The notes under the pieces: model-generated
Told to the model about the DNA's origin: nothing
Seen by the model: only the letters and a program-made list of their open reading frames with translations
The model's database searches: none
In this document: one piece after another, positions 42,089 to 50,594 of the stretch
Numbering within the stretch: the first letter of the stretch is position 1
Layout: the number at the start of each line of letters is the position of its first letter
Source of the DNA: Streptomyces akebiae
GTDB taxonomy: Bacteria > Actinomycetota > Actinomycetes > Streptomycetales > Streptomycetaceae
Direction of reading: 5' to 3'
Assembly: GCF_019599145.1 (NCBI RefSeq)
Contig: NZ_CP080647.1
Location: 7,130,001-7,194,000 of the forward strand
DNA: 64,000 nt
Made by a program: the position numbers and the translations under genes

Positions 42089-43486
42089 TTACCCGAATCC
42101 CGGGACCACCAGCACCAGCCACACCACGGCGGGCACCACGGCCACCACGATCCCTCCGTAGATCATCAGCTGGCGGAAGAAACGCTCGCGGTCGACGTCC
42201 GGTGCGGCGGCCAGCACCAGCGCGCCGTTGGTGGAGAAGGGGCTGACGTCCACGACCGTCGCGGAGACGGCGAGTGCCGCGACCATGCCGACCGCGCCGA
42301 TCTCGCCCTGGGCCAGGAACGGTACGGCCAGGGGGATCAGGGCACCCATGATGCCGACGGAGGAGGCGAACGCCGAGACGACGGCGCCGATGTAGCAGAG
42401 GAGTACGGCGGCGAGGAGGGGGATGCCGATGCCGCCGACGCCCTCGCCGGCCCAGGTGATGGTGCCCATCTCGTCGAGTACGCCGACGTAGGTGAGGACA
42501 CCGCAGATGAGGAGGACCGTGGACCAGGCGATCTGGGTCACGGCCTTGCGGCTGTCGTCCGGCCAGAGGGCGCTGAGGAGGGCGGCGAGGGTGACGGCGG
42601 TGAGGCCGGCGTCCAGGTCGAAGGCGAGGACCGCGACGACCAGGGCGGCGAGGGAGGTGAGGGTGGCTGTGCGGGCGGGGGTGAGTGTGGGGGTGGTTTC
42701 GGCGAGGGTGGTGTCGGTTCCGGTTCCGGTGTCCGTCGCGGTGGCGGTGCCGGTGGGTTTCGGGTCCCCGGTGGTGGTGCCGGCCGGGGGGCGGGTCCGC
42801 TGCTCGGCGGGACGAGGTGTGGCTGCGCCCACCCGTGCCGCCCCGGCGGCACTGTCGCCCGCAGCCGGGTGCGCGGGGGCCGAGGTCAGCTTCAGGCCGC
42901 CGAACAGGACGAACACCACTCCCGCGATCACCAGGTTGGCGATGAGGGACGCCAGGAAGAGGAACAGTGCGTTGCCGGGCAGGTCTTCGCGTTCGACGAT
43001 GCCGTTGACGATCGTGCCGTAGATGCTGATGGGGGAGAAACCGCCCCCCTGCGCGCCGTGGACGACCATCGCGCCCATCAGCAGGGGACTGATGCCGTAG
43101 CGCGAGGCGAAGCTGAGGGCGATGGGGGCGACGATCGCGACCGCCGCCGGACTGACCGCGCCGATCGCCGTGAGCGCGCCGGTGAGGAAGAACATCACCC
43201 AGGGGATCAGCGCCACCCGCCCCCGTACGAGCCGGATCGAGGCATGGACGAGCCAGTCGGTGGTGCCGTTGGCGCGGGCGATCGCGAAGAGATAGGTGAC
43301 GCCGACGAGGACGACGAACAGGTCGCCGGGGAAGCCGGCGAAGATGCCGTCCGCGTCGAGGTCGGCGACGAGTTCGCCCACTCCGAAGGCGGCGGCGAAG
43401 GCCAGCGCGCCCATGTTCACGGAACGGGTCGTGGCGATGACGAACACCACGGCCAGGACGAGGATCGAGATCAGTTCGGGGGACAT
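42089..43486 (-). CDS. matC: MatC-like dicarboxylate/malonate carrier
   Basis: This is a 465-aa inner-membrane carrier with about 12 helices in two halves. The first half starts ELISILVLAVVFVIATTRSV and contains AIGAVSPAAVAIVAPIALSF and MGAMVVHGAQGGGFSPISIY. The second contains VSAFASSVGIMGALIPLAVP and VVDVSPFSTNGALVLAAAP. This pattern is that of the MatC N-terminal/ArsB-like anion carriers. Between the halves a 100-residue hydrophilic linker is rich in Ala/Pro and Thr-Gly repeats. It is upstream of matB-like and divergent from GntR, as in matABC-R malonate operons. Malonate as substrate is inferred; other dicarboxylates are possible. Confidence 0.82.
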   Translation of the reverse strand: MSPELISILVLAVVFVIATTRSVNMGALAFAAAFGVGELVADLDADGIFAGFPGDLFVVLVGVTYLFAIARANGTTDWLVHASIRLVRGRVALIPWVMFFLTGALTAIGAVSPAAVAIVAPIALSFASRYGISPLLMGAMVVHGAQGGGFSPISIYGTIVNGIVEREDLPGNALFLFLASLIANLVIAGVVFVLFGGLKLTSAPAHPAAGDSAAGAARVGAATPRPAEQRTRPPAGTTTGDPKPTGTATATDTGTGTDTTLAETTPTLTPARTATLTSLAALVVAVLAFDLDAGLTAVTLAALLSALWPDDSRKAVTQIAWSTVLLICGVLTYVGVLDEMGTITWAGEGVGGIGIPLLAAVLLCYIGAVVSAFASSVGIMGALIPLAVPFLAQGEIGAVGMVAALAVSATVVDVSPFSTNGALVLAAAPDVDRERFFRQLMIYGGIVVAVVPAVVWLVLVVPGFG

Positions 43487-43588
43487 ACGGGCTCCCGTCG
43501 TTGGGTCCCGGAGCGGCAGAGGGGGAGAGGAGGGGGAGAGTCTGACAACTGGGCGAGTGATGTGGGCGAGTGGAGTGGGCGAGTGGTC

Positions 43589-43605
43589 AAGTGGCTGAGC
43601 CACTT
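43589..43605. promoter_or_regulatory. 17-bp palindrome in matC-GntR divergent region, candidate GntR operator
   Basis: AAGTGGCT-G-AGCCACTT is a perfect 8+1+8 palindrome. A related half, TGGTTCAGCCACT, occurs at 43661-43673. Both lie between the divergent carrier and regulator genes. The surrounding GTGGGCGAGTG direct repeats (43550-43585) may be extra half sites. Confidence 0.6.
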
Positions 43606-43766
43606 ACGGTTGGTCAGCGTGGAGGCGCGGGGCGGTGGCGTCAAGGGGGTGCGCGGAAATTGGTTCAGCCACTCGGCCATCGGGCCACTGTCCCCGCCCC
43701 GGTGTTACGCTCCCGACGAGCGACGCCGGACGAGCGTTCCAGCCGTACAAGAACTCCAGCGGTACG

Positions 43767-43813
43767 AGCGGTACGAGCAGCACGAGCAGCACGAGCAGCA
43801 CGAGCAGCACGAG
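43767..43813. repeat. 9-bp tandem repeat before the GntR ribosome site
   Basis: GAGCAGCAC is repeated about five times (first unit degenerate, CGGTACGAG) and ends at the GAGGGGGAA ribosome site. It lies in the GntR leader; being close to the start codon, it could affect expression if copy number changes. Confidence 0.85.
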
Positions 43814-43821
43814 GGGGAATC

Positions 43822-44532
43822 GTGAGCGACGCCCTGCGGCCCATGGCCAAGCAGCGGCTCTACGAGCAGGTCCTCGACCGGCTGCGTCAGTACGTCGCCG
43901 AGGGCGGTCTCAAGGCCGGCGACCGGCTGCCGCCCGAGCGGGACCTGGCCCAGCGGCTGGGCGTGAGCCGGGCCTCGGTCAAGCAGGCCATCGTCGTGCT
44001 GGAGGTCCAGGGCCTGGTGGAGGCCCGCCACGGCGGCGGCACGTATCTCGTCCGGGACAGCCTGGACGTCGAGCCGGTCGAGCGGATGGTCGAGCGGCGT
44101 CGGCGGCTGCCCGACGTGCTGGAGGCCCGCGAGGCGTTGGAGACGAAGCTCGCCGAACTGGCCGCCGAGCGCCGTACGGAGGCCGACCTGGCCGCGATGC
44201 GGGACGCGCTCACCCACATGGCCGGGGAGATCGAGCGGGACGGGCACGGCATCGAGGGCGACCGGCTGTTCCACGCGGCGGTCACGGCGGCCGCGCACAG
44301 CAGTCTGCTCGCCGAGTTCATGCGCTCCATCGCCGACCAGATCGCCGAGAGCCGCACCGAGTCGCTGCGTCAGCCCGGCCGGCCCGACCGTTCGCTGGCT
44401 CAGCACCAGGCGATCCTCGACGCCATCGCCGCCCGGCAGCCCAAGCAGGCGGCCACCGCGATGCGCCGCCACGTCCGCACGGTCGCGAAGGTCCGCCTGC
44501 TGGACTGGGACCCGGGCGACTCGCCCTCCTGA
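43822..44532 (+). CDS. GntR-family (FadR subfamily) regulator
   Basis: This is a 236-aa repressor. The winged-helix domain (RLYEQVLDRLRQYVAEGGLK, then PPERDLAQRLGVSRASVKQA and GLVEARHGGGTYLV) is followed by an all-helical FCD ligand domain with the conserved RxxLE-like EAREALETKLAELAAERR and a HHAVTAAAHS-type metal-site segment (LFHAAVTAAAHSSLL). GTG 43822 has a strong GAGGGGGAA ribosome site. It is divergent from the malonate-type operon, as MatR is in matABC loci, so it probably represses that operon until malonate or malonyl-CoA accumulates. Confidence 0.87.
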   Translation: MSDALRPMAKQRLYEQVLDRLRQYVAEGGLKAGDRLPPERDLAQRLGVSRASVKQAIVVLEVQGLVEARHGGGTYLVRDSLDVEPVERMVERRRRLPDVLEAREALETKLAELAAERRTEADLAAMRDALTHMAGEIERDGHGIEGDRLFHAAVTAAAHSSLLAEFMRSIADQIAESRTESLRQPGRPDRSLAQHQAILDAIAARQPKQAATAMRRHVRTVAKVRLLDWDPGDSPS

Positions 44533-44643
44533 GCGCGGCCCACGGCCGCCGTGCCCGCCGTGCCCGCCGTGGCGCCGTGCCCGCCGTTGTCAGTGGTGGT
44601 CGGTACGGTCGGCGCCCGATCCGTAATCCGGTGTCGGCGGTCC

Positions 44644-45723
44644 CTAGCGCTCCCCGGTCTCCCTGCTGGGGCGCGGCACCACGTCCGCCACCACGCAGCT
44701 CACGTTGTCGGGGCCGCCCGCCTCGTTCGCCTCGGTGATGAGGGCGCGTACGGCGGTCTCGGGGTCCGCGGTCGAGGACAGGGTGCGCCGGACGGCCGGG
44801 TCGGGGACGACCGAGGAGAGACCGTCGGAGCACAGGAGGTACCGGTCGCCGGGTTGGGCGTCGTGGAGGCGCAGGTCGGGGGTGGCGGTGGTACCGCTGT
44901 TGGTCAACGCCTTCAGAAGCAGGGCGGGTTGGGGGTGGGTGGTGGCCTCCTCCGGGGTCAGGCGGCCCTCGTCGATCATCGACTGGACGACGGTGTGGTC
45001 ATGGGTGATCCGGAACAGTTCGCCGTTGCGCAGCAGGTACGCGCGGGAGTCGCCGATGTGGACGAGGGCGAGCTGCGAGCCGGTCCACAGCATCGCCGTC
45101 AGGGTCGTGCCGTCGTCCCCGGTCCCCGCGACCTCCCGTACGGCGTCGGTCGCGCCCCGCACCGCGTCCTCCAGCAGGTTCAGCACACCGCCCGCCGGGA
45201 GGGTGTCGCGGTCCAGGGTCCTCAGCGCTTCCACGGCGGCCGTGCTCGCGGGGGCCCCGGCGGGACCGAAGCCGTCGGCGACGGCGAGGACACGGGTGCC
45301 GGCGTAGGCGGTGTCCTGGTTGGCGGCGCGGACGAGGCCGGTGTCGGATAGGGCGGCGTAACGGAGTTCGAGCATCGCGGTGTCCTCCTCGGACGTGTGG
45401 GTGAGGTGGTCCACGAGGAAGGCCGCCAGGTCGCGTCGGGTCGCCGTCTCGGCCTCGACCCCGGCCCAGTACGCCCGGATCTCCCGGGCGGCGGGGCCCG
45501 GCTCCAGCGCGCACACCGTACGGATACGGGCCAGCGGCATGCCCAGTCGGCGGAGCCAGGCCACGAGCCGGGCCTGCTCCAACTGCTCGGCGGCGTAGTA
45601 GCGGTAGCCGGTGTCGGGGTCGACCCGGGTCGGCCGCAGCAACTCCAACTCGTCGTAGAGCCGCAGTGCCTTCGGTGACAGCCGACACGCCTTGGCGAAG
45701 GCCCCGATCGTCAGCAGTTCCAT
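44644..45723 (-). CDS. MerR-PP2C fusion: MerR-type HTH fused to PP2C phosphatase
   Basis: This is a 359-aa fusion. Residues 1-115 are a MerR-type HTH (LTIGAFAKACRLSPKALRLY, then ELELLRPTRVDPDTGYRYYA) with a dimerisation helix but no effector cysteines. Residues 120-350 are a PP2C Ser/Thr phosphatase with the metal motifs VADGFGPAG, LVHIGDSRAYLLRNG, LLCSDGLSSVV and GGPDNVSCVVAD. Fusing a DNA-binding domain to PP2C suggests that phosphatase output and transcription are linked, probably to Ser/Thr kinases. The start is the ATG at 45723; the upstream frame is not protein-like. Targets unknown. Confidence 0.87.
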   Translation of the reverse strand: MELLTIGAFAKACRLSPKALRLYDELELLRPTRVDPDTGYRYYAAEQLEQARLVAWLRRLGMPLARIRTVCALEPGPAAREIRAYWAGVEAETATRRDLAAFLVDHLTHTSEEDTAMLELRYAALSDTGLVRAANQDTAYAGTRVLAVADGFGPAGAPASTAAVEALRTLDRDTLPAGGVLNLLEDAVRGATDAVREVAGTGDDGTTLTAMLWTGSQLALVHIGDSRAYLLRNGELFRITHDHTVVQSMIDEGRLTPEEATTHPQPALLLKALTNSGTTATPDLRLHDAQPGDRYLLCSDGLSSVVPDPAVRRTLSSTADPETAVRALITEANEAGGPDNVSCVVADVVPRPSRETGER

Positions 45724-45905
45724 GGCTCCCCCTGGCTCTCCCGGTCGTGGCTCCCGGTCCTGGCGTTCCTCGTTCCGCGATCGATGCTGGGGCTTCACCG
45801 AAGGTGAAGGTCAAGCGGTGGTGCGGAGCCGAGTCGATCATCCGTTATCTTTTCGTGATCGATTCGGTCGCATCCGATCACATACTGATCACACTCTGAA
45901 GGAAC

Positions 45906-46865
45906 ATGGGCACGCATAAGGCAACACGTTCTCGCACCGGCACCGGCACCGGCACCGGCACCCGCACCCGCCGTCGGCGGAAGGCTCGCGTGCCGCGGGC
46001 GCGGGGGCCGCTGTGGAGCGGTCTCGGGGCGGTGGCGGTCGTCGGTGTCGCCGGGTTCACCGCGGTGGGGTGGATGAGCGGCGGCACGGGCGAGTTAGCC
46101 GGCGAGTCCGGAGCCACCGCGTCCGCCGAGTCCGGGGCCACCGCGTCCGCCGAGCCCTCGCCCGAGCGGTCCCGGCGCTCACCGGGTCCCGGTCGGAGCG
46201 CCGACGCCGAAACGGGTGGGTCCGGCAGTCCTTCCTCCTCGCCCAGTTCGTCACCGAGCGACTCGGGGTCGCCCTCCCCCGGCAACTCGCCGATCACCAT
46301 CCCGAGCACCGGGCCCGGCACCTTCACCACGGCCTCAGGCGGCAGTCCCAAGGTGGGGAAGGGCACGCCCCTGCGCTACCGGGTCGACGTCGAGAAGGGG
46401 TTGTCACTGTCGGCCGCCGATGTCGCCGAAGAGGTGGAGGCCGTGCTCGCCGATCCGCGCGGCTGGACCGCCGACGGCGAATCGGCGTTCCAGCGGGTCT
46501 CCCGCGGCCCCACCGACTTCGTCGTCAAGGTGGCGACCCCCGGTACGGTCGACGCGTTCTGCGGCCGGGTCGGGCTGAACACCCGCGGGGAGTACAACTG
46601 CCAGGCCGGTGACGACGTCATGGTCAACCTGGAACGCTGGGAGCTGGCGACCCCCGTCTACGCCGAGGCCGTCGAGGACTACCGCGCCCTGATCATCAAC
46701 CACGAGGTCGGCCACTTCCTCGACCACGGCCACGTCACCTGCCCGGGCAAGGGCAAGCCCGCTCCGGCGATGATGCAGCAGATCAAGGGCATGAAGGGCT
46801 GTGTCCCCAACGTCTGGCCGTACGACAGCGACGGCCGTTTCATCACGGGGCCCGCGGTGCCGTGA
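45906..46865 (+). CDS. DUF3152 membrane-anchored metalloprotease-like protein
   Basis: This is a 319-aa protein. An Arg-rich cytoplasmic tail containing a (Thr-Gly)n tract is followed by one membrane helix (LGAVAVVGVAGFTAVGW), then a Ser/Pro/Gly stalk (65-140) and a DUF3152 domain (145-315). The domain carries NHEVGHFLDHGH (His266, Glu267, His270, His276), a metzincin-like zinc site in which Asp replaces the usual Gly, and MMQQ, a possible Met-turn. Two cysteine pairs may form disulfides. A TTA codon at 46095-46097 (Leu64) makes translation bldA-dependent. The protease role is predicted only from the motif. Confidence 0.83.
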   Translation: MGTHKATRSRTGTGTGTGTRTRRRRKARVPRARGPLWSGLGAVAVVGVAGFTAVGWMSGGTGELAGESGATASAESGATASAEPSPERSRRSPGPGRSADAETGGSGSPSSSPSSSPSDSGSPSPGNSPITIPSTGPGTFTTASGGSPKVGKGTPLRYRVDVEKGLSLSAADVAEEVEAVLADPRGWTADGESAFQRVSRGPTDFVVKVATPGTVDAFCGRVGLNTRGEYNCQAGDDVMVNLERWELATPVYAEAVEDYRALIINHEVGHFLDHGHVTCPGKGKPAPAMMQQIKGMKGCVPNVWPYDSDGRFITGPAVP

Positions 46866-47019
46866 GCCGACCTGCGATGCCCCCACGTCACCCACGGTTG
46901 TTAGCCTGCGGCCGGAGGCCCGCTCCCCTGGACCCGCCGTCCCGGAGCCCCTCCGGGCGGCCCCCGGAAACCAGCCGCAGCCGCGCCGCAGACGTACGAG
47001 ATACGAGAATGGAGCCCCC

Positions 47020-47910
47020 GTGGCCCGCACAGCCGCCCCCCGCATAGCCCTCGCCACCTACGATCCCGGGCCCAGGGTCAACCACGACCGGGATCTGCCG
47101 GTGCTGGTGGAGGCACTGCGGGAGGCCGGGGCCGACGCGGTGGCCCTGCGCTGGGACGACCCGGCGGCCGACTGGGCCGGACACGACCTCGTCGTCATCC
47201 GGTCCACCTGGGACTACAGCTGGCGCGCGGCCGAGTTCGTGGCCTGGGCGGAGAAGACCGGTGAGGCCACCCGGCTCGCCAACCCGGCCGAGGTCGTGCG
47301 CTGGAACACCGACAAGCGGTACATCGGCGATCTCGCGCGGGCCGGTGTGCCCGTCGTGCCGACGGACTATCTCGCGCCCGGCGACCCCGTGCGGCTCCCC
47401 GAGGCGCACGAGTACGTCGTGAAGCCCACCTCCGGCGCGGGCGCCCGGTTCGCCGCCCGCTACACCCCCGACCAGCGGGAGACGGCGACCGCGCACGTCG
47501 AGCGGATGCGCGCCGAGGGGCTCACCGCGATGGTGCAGCCGTTCGTGGCCAGCATCGACACCGAGGGCGAGCGGGCCCTGCAGTTCTTCGGCGGCCGACT
47601 GCTGCACGCCAGCCGCAAGGGCGCGGTGCTCGCGCCCGGCACGGCGTACGACGCCGAGAAGACCGCCCACCCCGACCTGGTCCCCTGGACCCCGACCGAG
47701 GCCGAACTCGCTGTCGCCGAGCGGGCGTTGGCCGCCGTACCGGGACGGCCCGAGCTGCTGTACGCGCGCGTCGACCTGGTCACCGGGGCGGACGGGCAGC
47801 CGTGCGTGATGGAGCTGGAGCTCGTCGAGCCCAACCTCTTCCTGTGGCTGCACCCGGCCTCGCTGCCCCGTGTGGTCGAGGCGATCCTGACCGCGGCGAC
47901 CACCGGCTGA
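47020..47910 (+). CDS. ATP-grasp enzyme (RimK-like)
   Basis: This is a 296-aa protein with the ATP-grasp order: RIALATYDPGPRVNHDRDLP, LVVIRSTWDYSWRAAEFVAW, RWNTDKRYIGDLARAGVPVV, the ATP-binding VVKPTSGAGARFAARY, MVQPFVASIDTEGERALQFF and the metal site CVMELELVEPNLFLWLHP. Such enzymes form amide or peptide bonds on small molecules; substrate unknown. GTG 47020 follows GGAG by 5 nt. It follows the DUF3152 gene in the same direction, with 154 bp between, so it may have its own promoter. Confidence 0.85.
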   Translation: MARTAAPRIALATYDPGPRVNHDRDLPVLVEALREAGADAVALRWDDPAADWAGHDLVVIRSTWDYSWRAAEFVAWAEKTGEATRLANPAEVVRWNTDKRYIGDLARAGVPVVPTDYLAPGDPVRLPEAHEYVVKPTSGAGARFAARYTPDQRETATAHVERMRAEGLTAMVQPFVASIDTEGERALQFFGGRLLHASRKGAVLAPGTAYDAEKTAHPDLVPWTPTEAELAVAERALAAVPGRPELLYARVDLVTGADGQPCVMELELVEPNLFLWLHPASLPRVVEAILTAATTG

Positions 47911-48056
47911 CCACGACGGCGGCCCCGCCACCCTCCCGGCCCCGCACCCTCCCCTCACCCGAAGAGGCGGGAAATCCACGAAGCGGGCGTCCCGCCCGTG
48001 CCCGCTGCCTACCCTTCGGGGTTACAACAGCGCGTACGGGAACCACAACTGAGGGC

Positions 48057-50594
48057 GTGACCAGCATCGTGGGCGGATCGGAGTCGCGGCGCACTCCCGG
48101 TTTCCCGGCGGAGCTGACGAGCTTCGTGGGGCGACGGGACGAGGCGGCCGATGTCAGACGGCTGTTGTCGGCGGGCAGACTGCTGACGCTGACGGGACCC
48201 GGCGGGGTGGGCAAGACCCGGCTCGCCGGACATGTGGCGGGACAGGTGGCACGGGCCTTCCCGGACGGCGTGTGGCTCGTGCCGCTGGCCGCGTTGAGCG
48301 ACGAGGCGTTCGTCCCGCACGCCGTCAACGACGCGCTCGGTGTCCGCAACGAGACCGTGCGGCCACCGCTGGAGATCCTCGTCGACCATCTGCGCGAGCG
48401 ACGCTTACTGATCGTGCTCGACAACTGCGAGCACCTGCTGCGCAGTTGCGCGATCCTCGCCGGGACGGTGCTGGCGGCCACCGAGGGCGTACGGATCCTC
48501 GCCACCAGCAGGCACCGGCTGGGGCTGGCCGGGGAGCAGCTGTTCGAGGTGCCGCCGTTGCCCGCGCCCGCGCCGGAGGAGCTGACGCCCTCGGCGGTCG
48601 AGTCCTTCCCCGCGCTGCGGCTGTTCGCCGACCGCGCGGCGGCCGTGGTCCCCGGCTTCACCGTCGGCGAGGCGAACCAGCAGGCCGTGGCCCGGCTCTG
48701 CCGCCGCCTCGACGGGCTCCCGCTCGCCATCGAGCTGGCGGCGGTCCGGGTGCGGGCGCTCGGCGTGGACCAGCTCGTCGAACGCCTCGACGACCGCTAC
48801 CAGCTCCTGACCTGCGGCAGCCCGACCTCAGAGCCCCGCCACCGCACCCTGCGCTCCGCCGTCGACTGGAGCCATGAACTGTGCACCCCGCAGGAGCAGT
48901 TGGTGTGGGCGTGGCTGTCGGTGTTCGTCGGCGGCTTCGACCTGGCCGCCGCCGAGGCGGTCTGCGCCGGGAAGGACACCGGTACCGGGGAGAAGATCGC
49001 CCCGTGCGCGGTGCTGGACGCCGTCGCCGGCCTCGTCGACAAGTCGGTGCTCGTCCGGGAGGAGCACGCCGGTCAGGTCCGCTACCGGCTGCTGGTCTCG
49101 CTGCGCGACTACGGGCTGGAGAAGCTGCACGACCTGGGCGAGGCGGCCGAGACCCGGCGACGGCACCGGGACCACTTCGCGCGCCTCGGCGCCGAGTACG
49201 AGCAGGCCTGGTTCGGCCCCGACCAGACGGAGATCACCGAACGCATCCGGATCGACCAGGACAACTTCCGGGCCGCCCTGGACTTCTGCCTCACCACCCC
49301 CGGCGAGGCGCAAGCCGGGCTGCGGCTCGCCGCCGGGCTGTGGTTCCACTGGGTCGCGGGCGGCATCTGGGGCGAGGGACGGCACTGGATGGACGGCGCC
49401 CTGCGCGCCGGGGCCCGGCCCGACGTGGCCCTGACCCGTGCCATGTGGGCGGGCGCCCTGACCTCCCTGGTCCACAGTCGCTCCGCCGCCGTCCTGGCCG
49501 GCCTCGACCCGGTGCGGACCGCGGTCGACGCCGCCGGGGAACTCCCGGTGCCCGCGCCGCCGCCCGTGCCGGCCGGCGCCCTCGTCCCGGGCCGGGCCCG
49601 CGCCTCCACCGCCTTCGTCGTCCTCACCCGCGTCGAACTGGCCTGCACCCTCGTCAGCCGGGGCCGTGCCGACGAGGCGATCCCGCTGTGCGCCGAGGCG
49701 GTCGCCCTCTGCGAGGCCCACGGTGAACAGTGGGCCCGCTCCTGGGCGCTGCGCACCCTCGCCCTCGCGCACTGGTCGGCCGGGCAGTACGACCGGGCCG
49801 CCGAGCACGCCCGCGACTGTCTGCGGCTGCCGTACACCGTGAGCCAGCACCAGAGCCTCGCCCGCACCCTCGATCTGCTCGCCGCCGCCGAGGCGCTGGC
49901 GGGCGACGCCGAACGGGCCGGTGTGCTGCGCGGCGCCGTCGACCGGATCTGGCACGACATCGGCGGCAACCCCGTGGACGCCCTCCAGCCGGGCGGCCCG
50001 CGCGCCGCCGAACACCACGCCCGCCTCGCCCTCGGCGACCACGCCTACGCCCTGGCCCAGCGTCGGGGCGGCCGTCTGACGCCGGAGCAGGCGGTGGCCT
50101 ACGCCCTGGGCGAGCCGCGGGAGGGATCGGCCGGCGCGCGCACGGGCGGACGGCGGGACGGCGCGGGTTCGGCCTCGCGCACGGGTGTGCGGCGTGACGG
50201 CGCGGCCTTCGCGCCGAGGACGGACGACGGGCGGGACGGCTCGGGTCCCGGTGTGCGCGAGGGGGAGGTGTCCGCCGTACGCCGGAACGTGCGGGGCTCC
50301 TCCTCGGGCACGAGGGAGAGCTCCCTCACGGTCGGGGATCCGGCCCGCGCCCCGGTGTCGACGAAGGCCTCGCCCCCCGTCACCGTCCCCGTCGTCGACC
50401 CGGTCCCGCTGACCCGCCGTGAACTGCAGGTCGCGGCCCTCGTCGCCCAGGGCCGTACCAACAAGCAGATCGCCGACGACCTCGTCATCGCCCGCCGTAC
50501 CGCCGAGGGTCATGTCGAACGCATCCTCGTGAAGCTGGGCTTCCACAACCGCAGTCAGGTGGCGGCCTGGTTCAGCGCGCGGGCGGGGCTGTGA
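48057..50594 (+). CDS. LuxR-family regulator with N-terminal ATPase (AfsR/NB-ARC type), bldA-dependent
   Basis: This is an 845-aa regulator. The N-terminal STAND-type ATPase has Walker A LTLTGPGGVGKTRLAGHVAG, Walker B LLIVLDNCEHLLRSC, and RLDGLPLAIELAAVRVRALG (GxP motif). A helical repeat region (about 350-680) and a 100-residue Arg/Gly/Ser-rich linker follow, and the C-terminal LuxR HTH is PLTRRELQVAALVAQGRTNK then RRTAEGHVERILVKLGFHNR. A TTA codon at 48405-48407 (Leu117) links it to development through bldA. Its end overlaps the end of the convergent HATPase gene by 23 bp. Target genes are not evident. Confidence 0.88.
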   Translation: MTSIVGGSESRRTPGFPAELTSFVGRRDEAADVRRLLSAGRLLTLTGPGGVGKTRLAGHVAGQVARAFPDGVWLVPLAALSDEAFVPHAVNDALGVRNETVRPPLEILVDHLRERRLLIVLDNCEHLLRSCAILAGTVLAATEGVRILATSRHRLGLAGEQLFEVPPLPAPAPEELTPSAVESFPALRLFADRAAAVVPGFTVGEANQQAVARLCRRLDGLPLAIELAAVRVRALGVDQLVERLDDRYQLLTCGSPTSEPRHRTLRSAVDWSHELCTPQEQLVWAWLSVFVGGFDLAAAEAVCAGKDTGTGEKIAPCAVLDAVAGLVDKSVLVREEHAGQVRYRLLVSLRDYGLEKLHDLGEAAETRRRHRDHFARLGAEYEQAWFGPDQTEITERIRIDQDNFRAALDFCLTTPGEAQAGLRLAAGLWFHWVAGGIWGEGRHWMDGALRAGARPDVALTRAMWAGALTSLVHSRSAAVLAGLDPVRTAVDAAGELPVPAPPPVPAGALVPGRARASTAFVVLTRVELACTLVSRGRADEAIPLCAEAVALCEAHGEQWARSWALRTLALAHWSAGQYDRAAEHARDCLRLPYTVSQHQSLARTLDLLAAAEALAGDAERAGVLRGAVDRIWHDIGGNPVDALQPGGPRAAEHHARLALGDHAYALAQRRGGRLTPEQAVAYALGEPREGSAGARTGGRRDGAGSASRTGVRRDGAAFAPRTDDGRDGSGPGVREGEVSAVRRNVRGSSSGTRESSLTVGDPARAPVSTKASPPVTVPVVDPVPLTRRELQVAALVAQGRTNKQIADDLVIARRTAEGHVERILVKLGFHNRSQVAAWFSARAGL

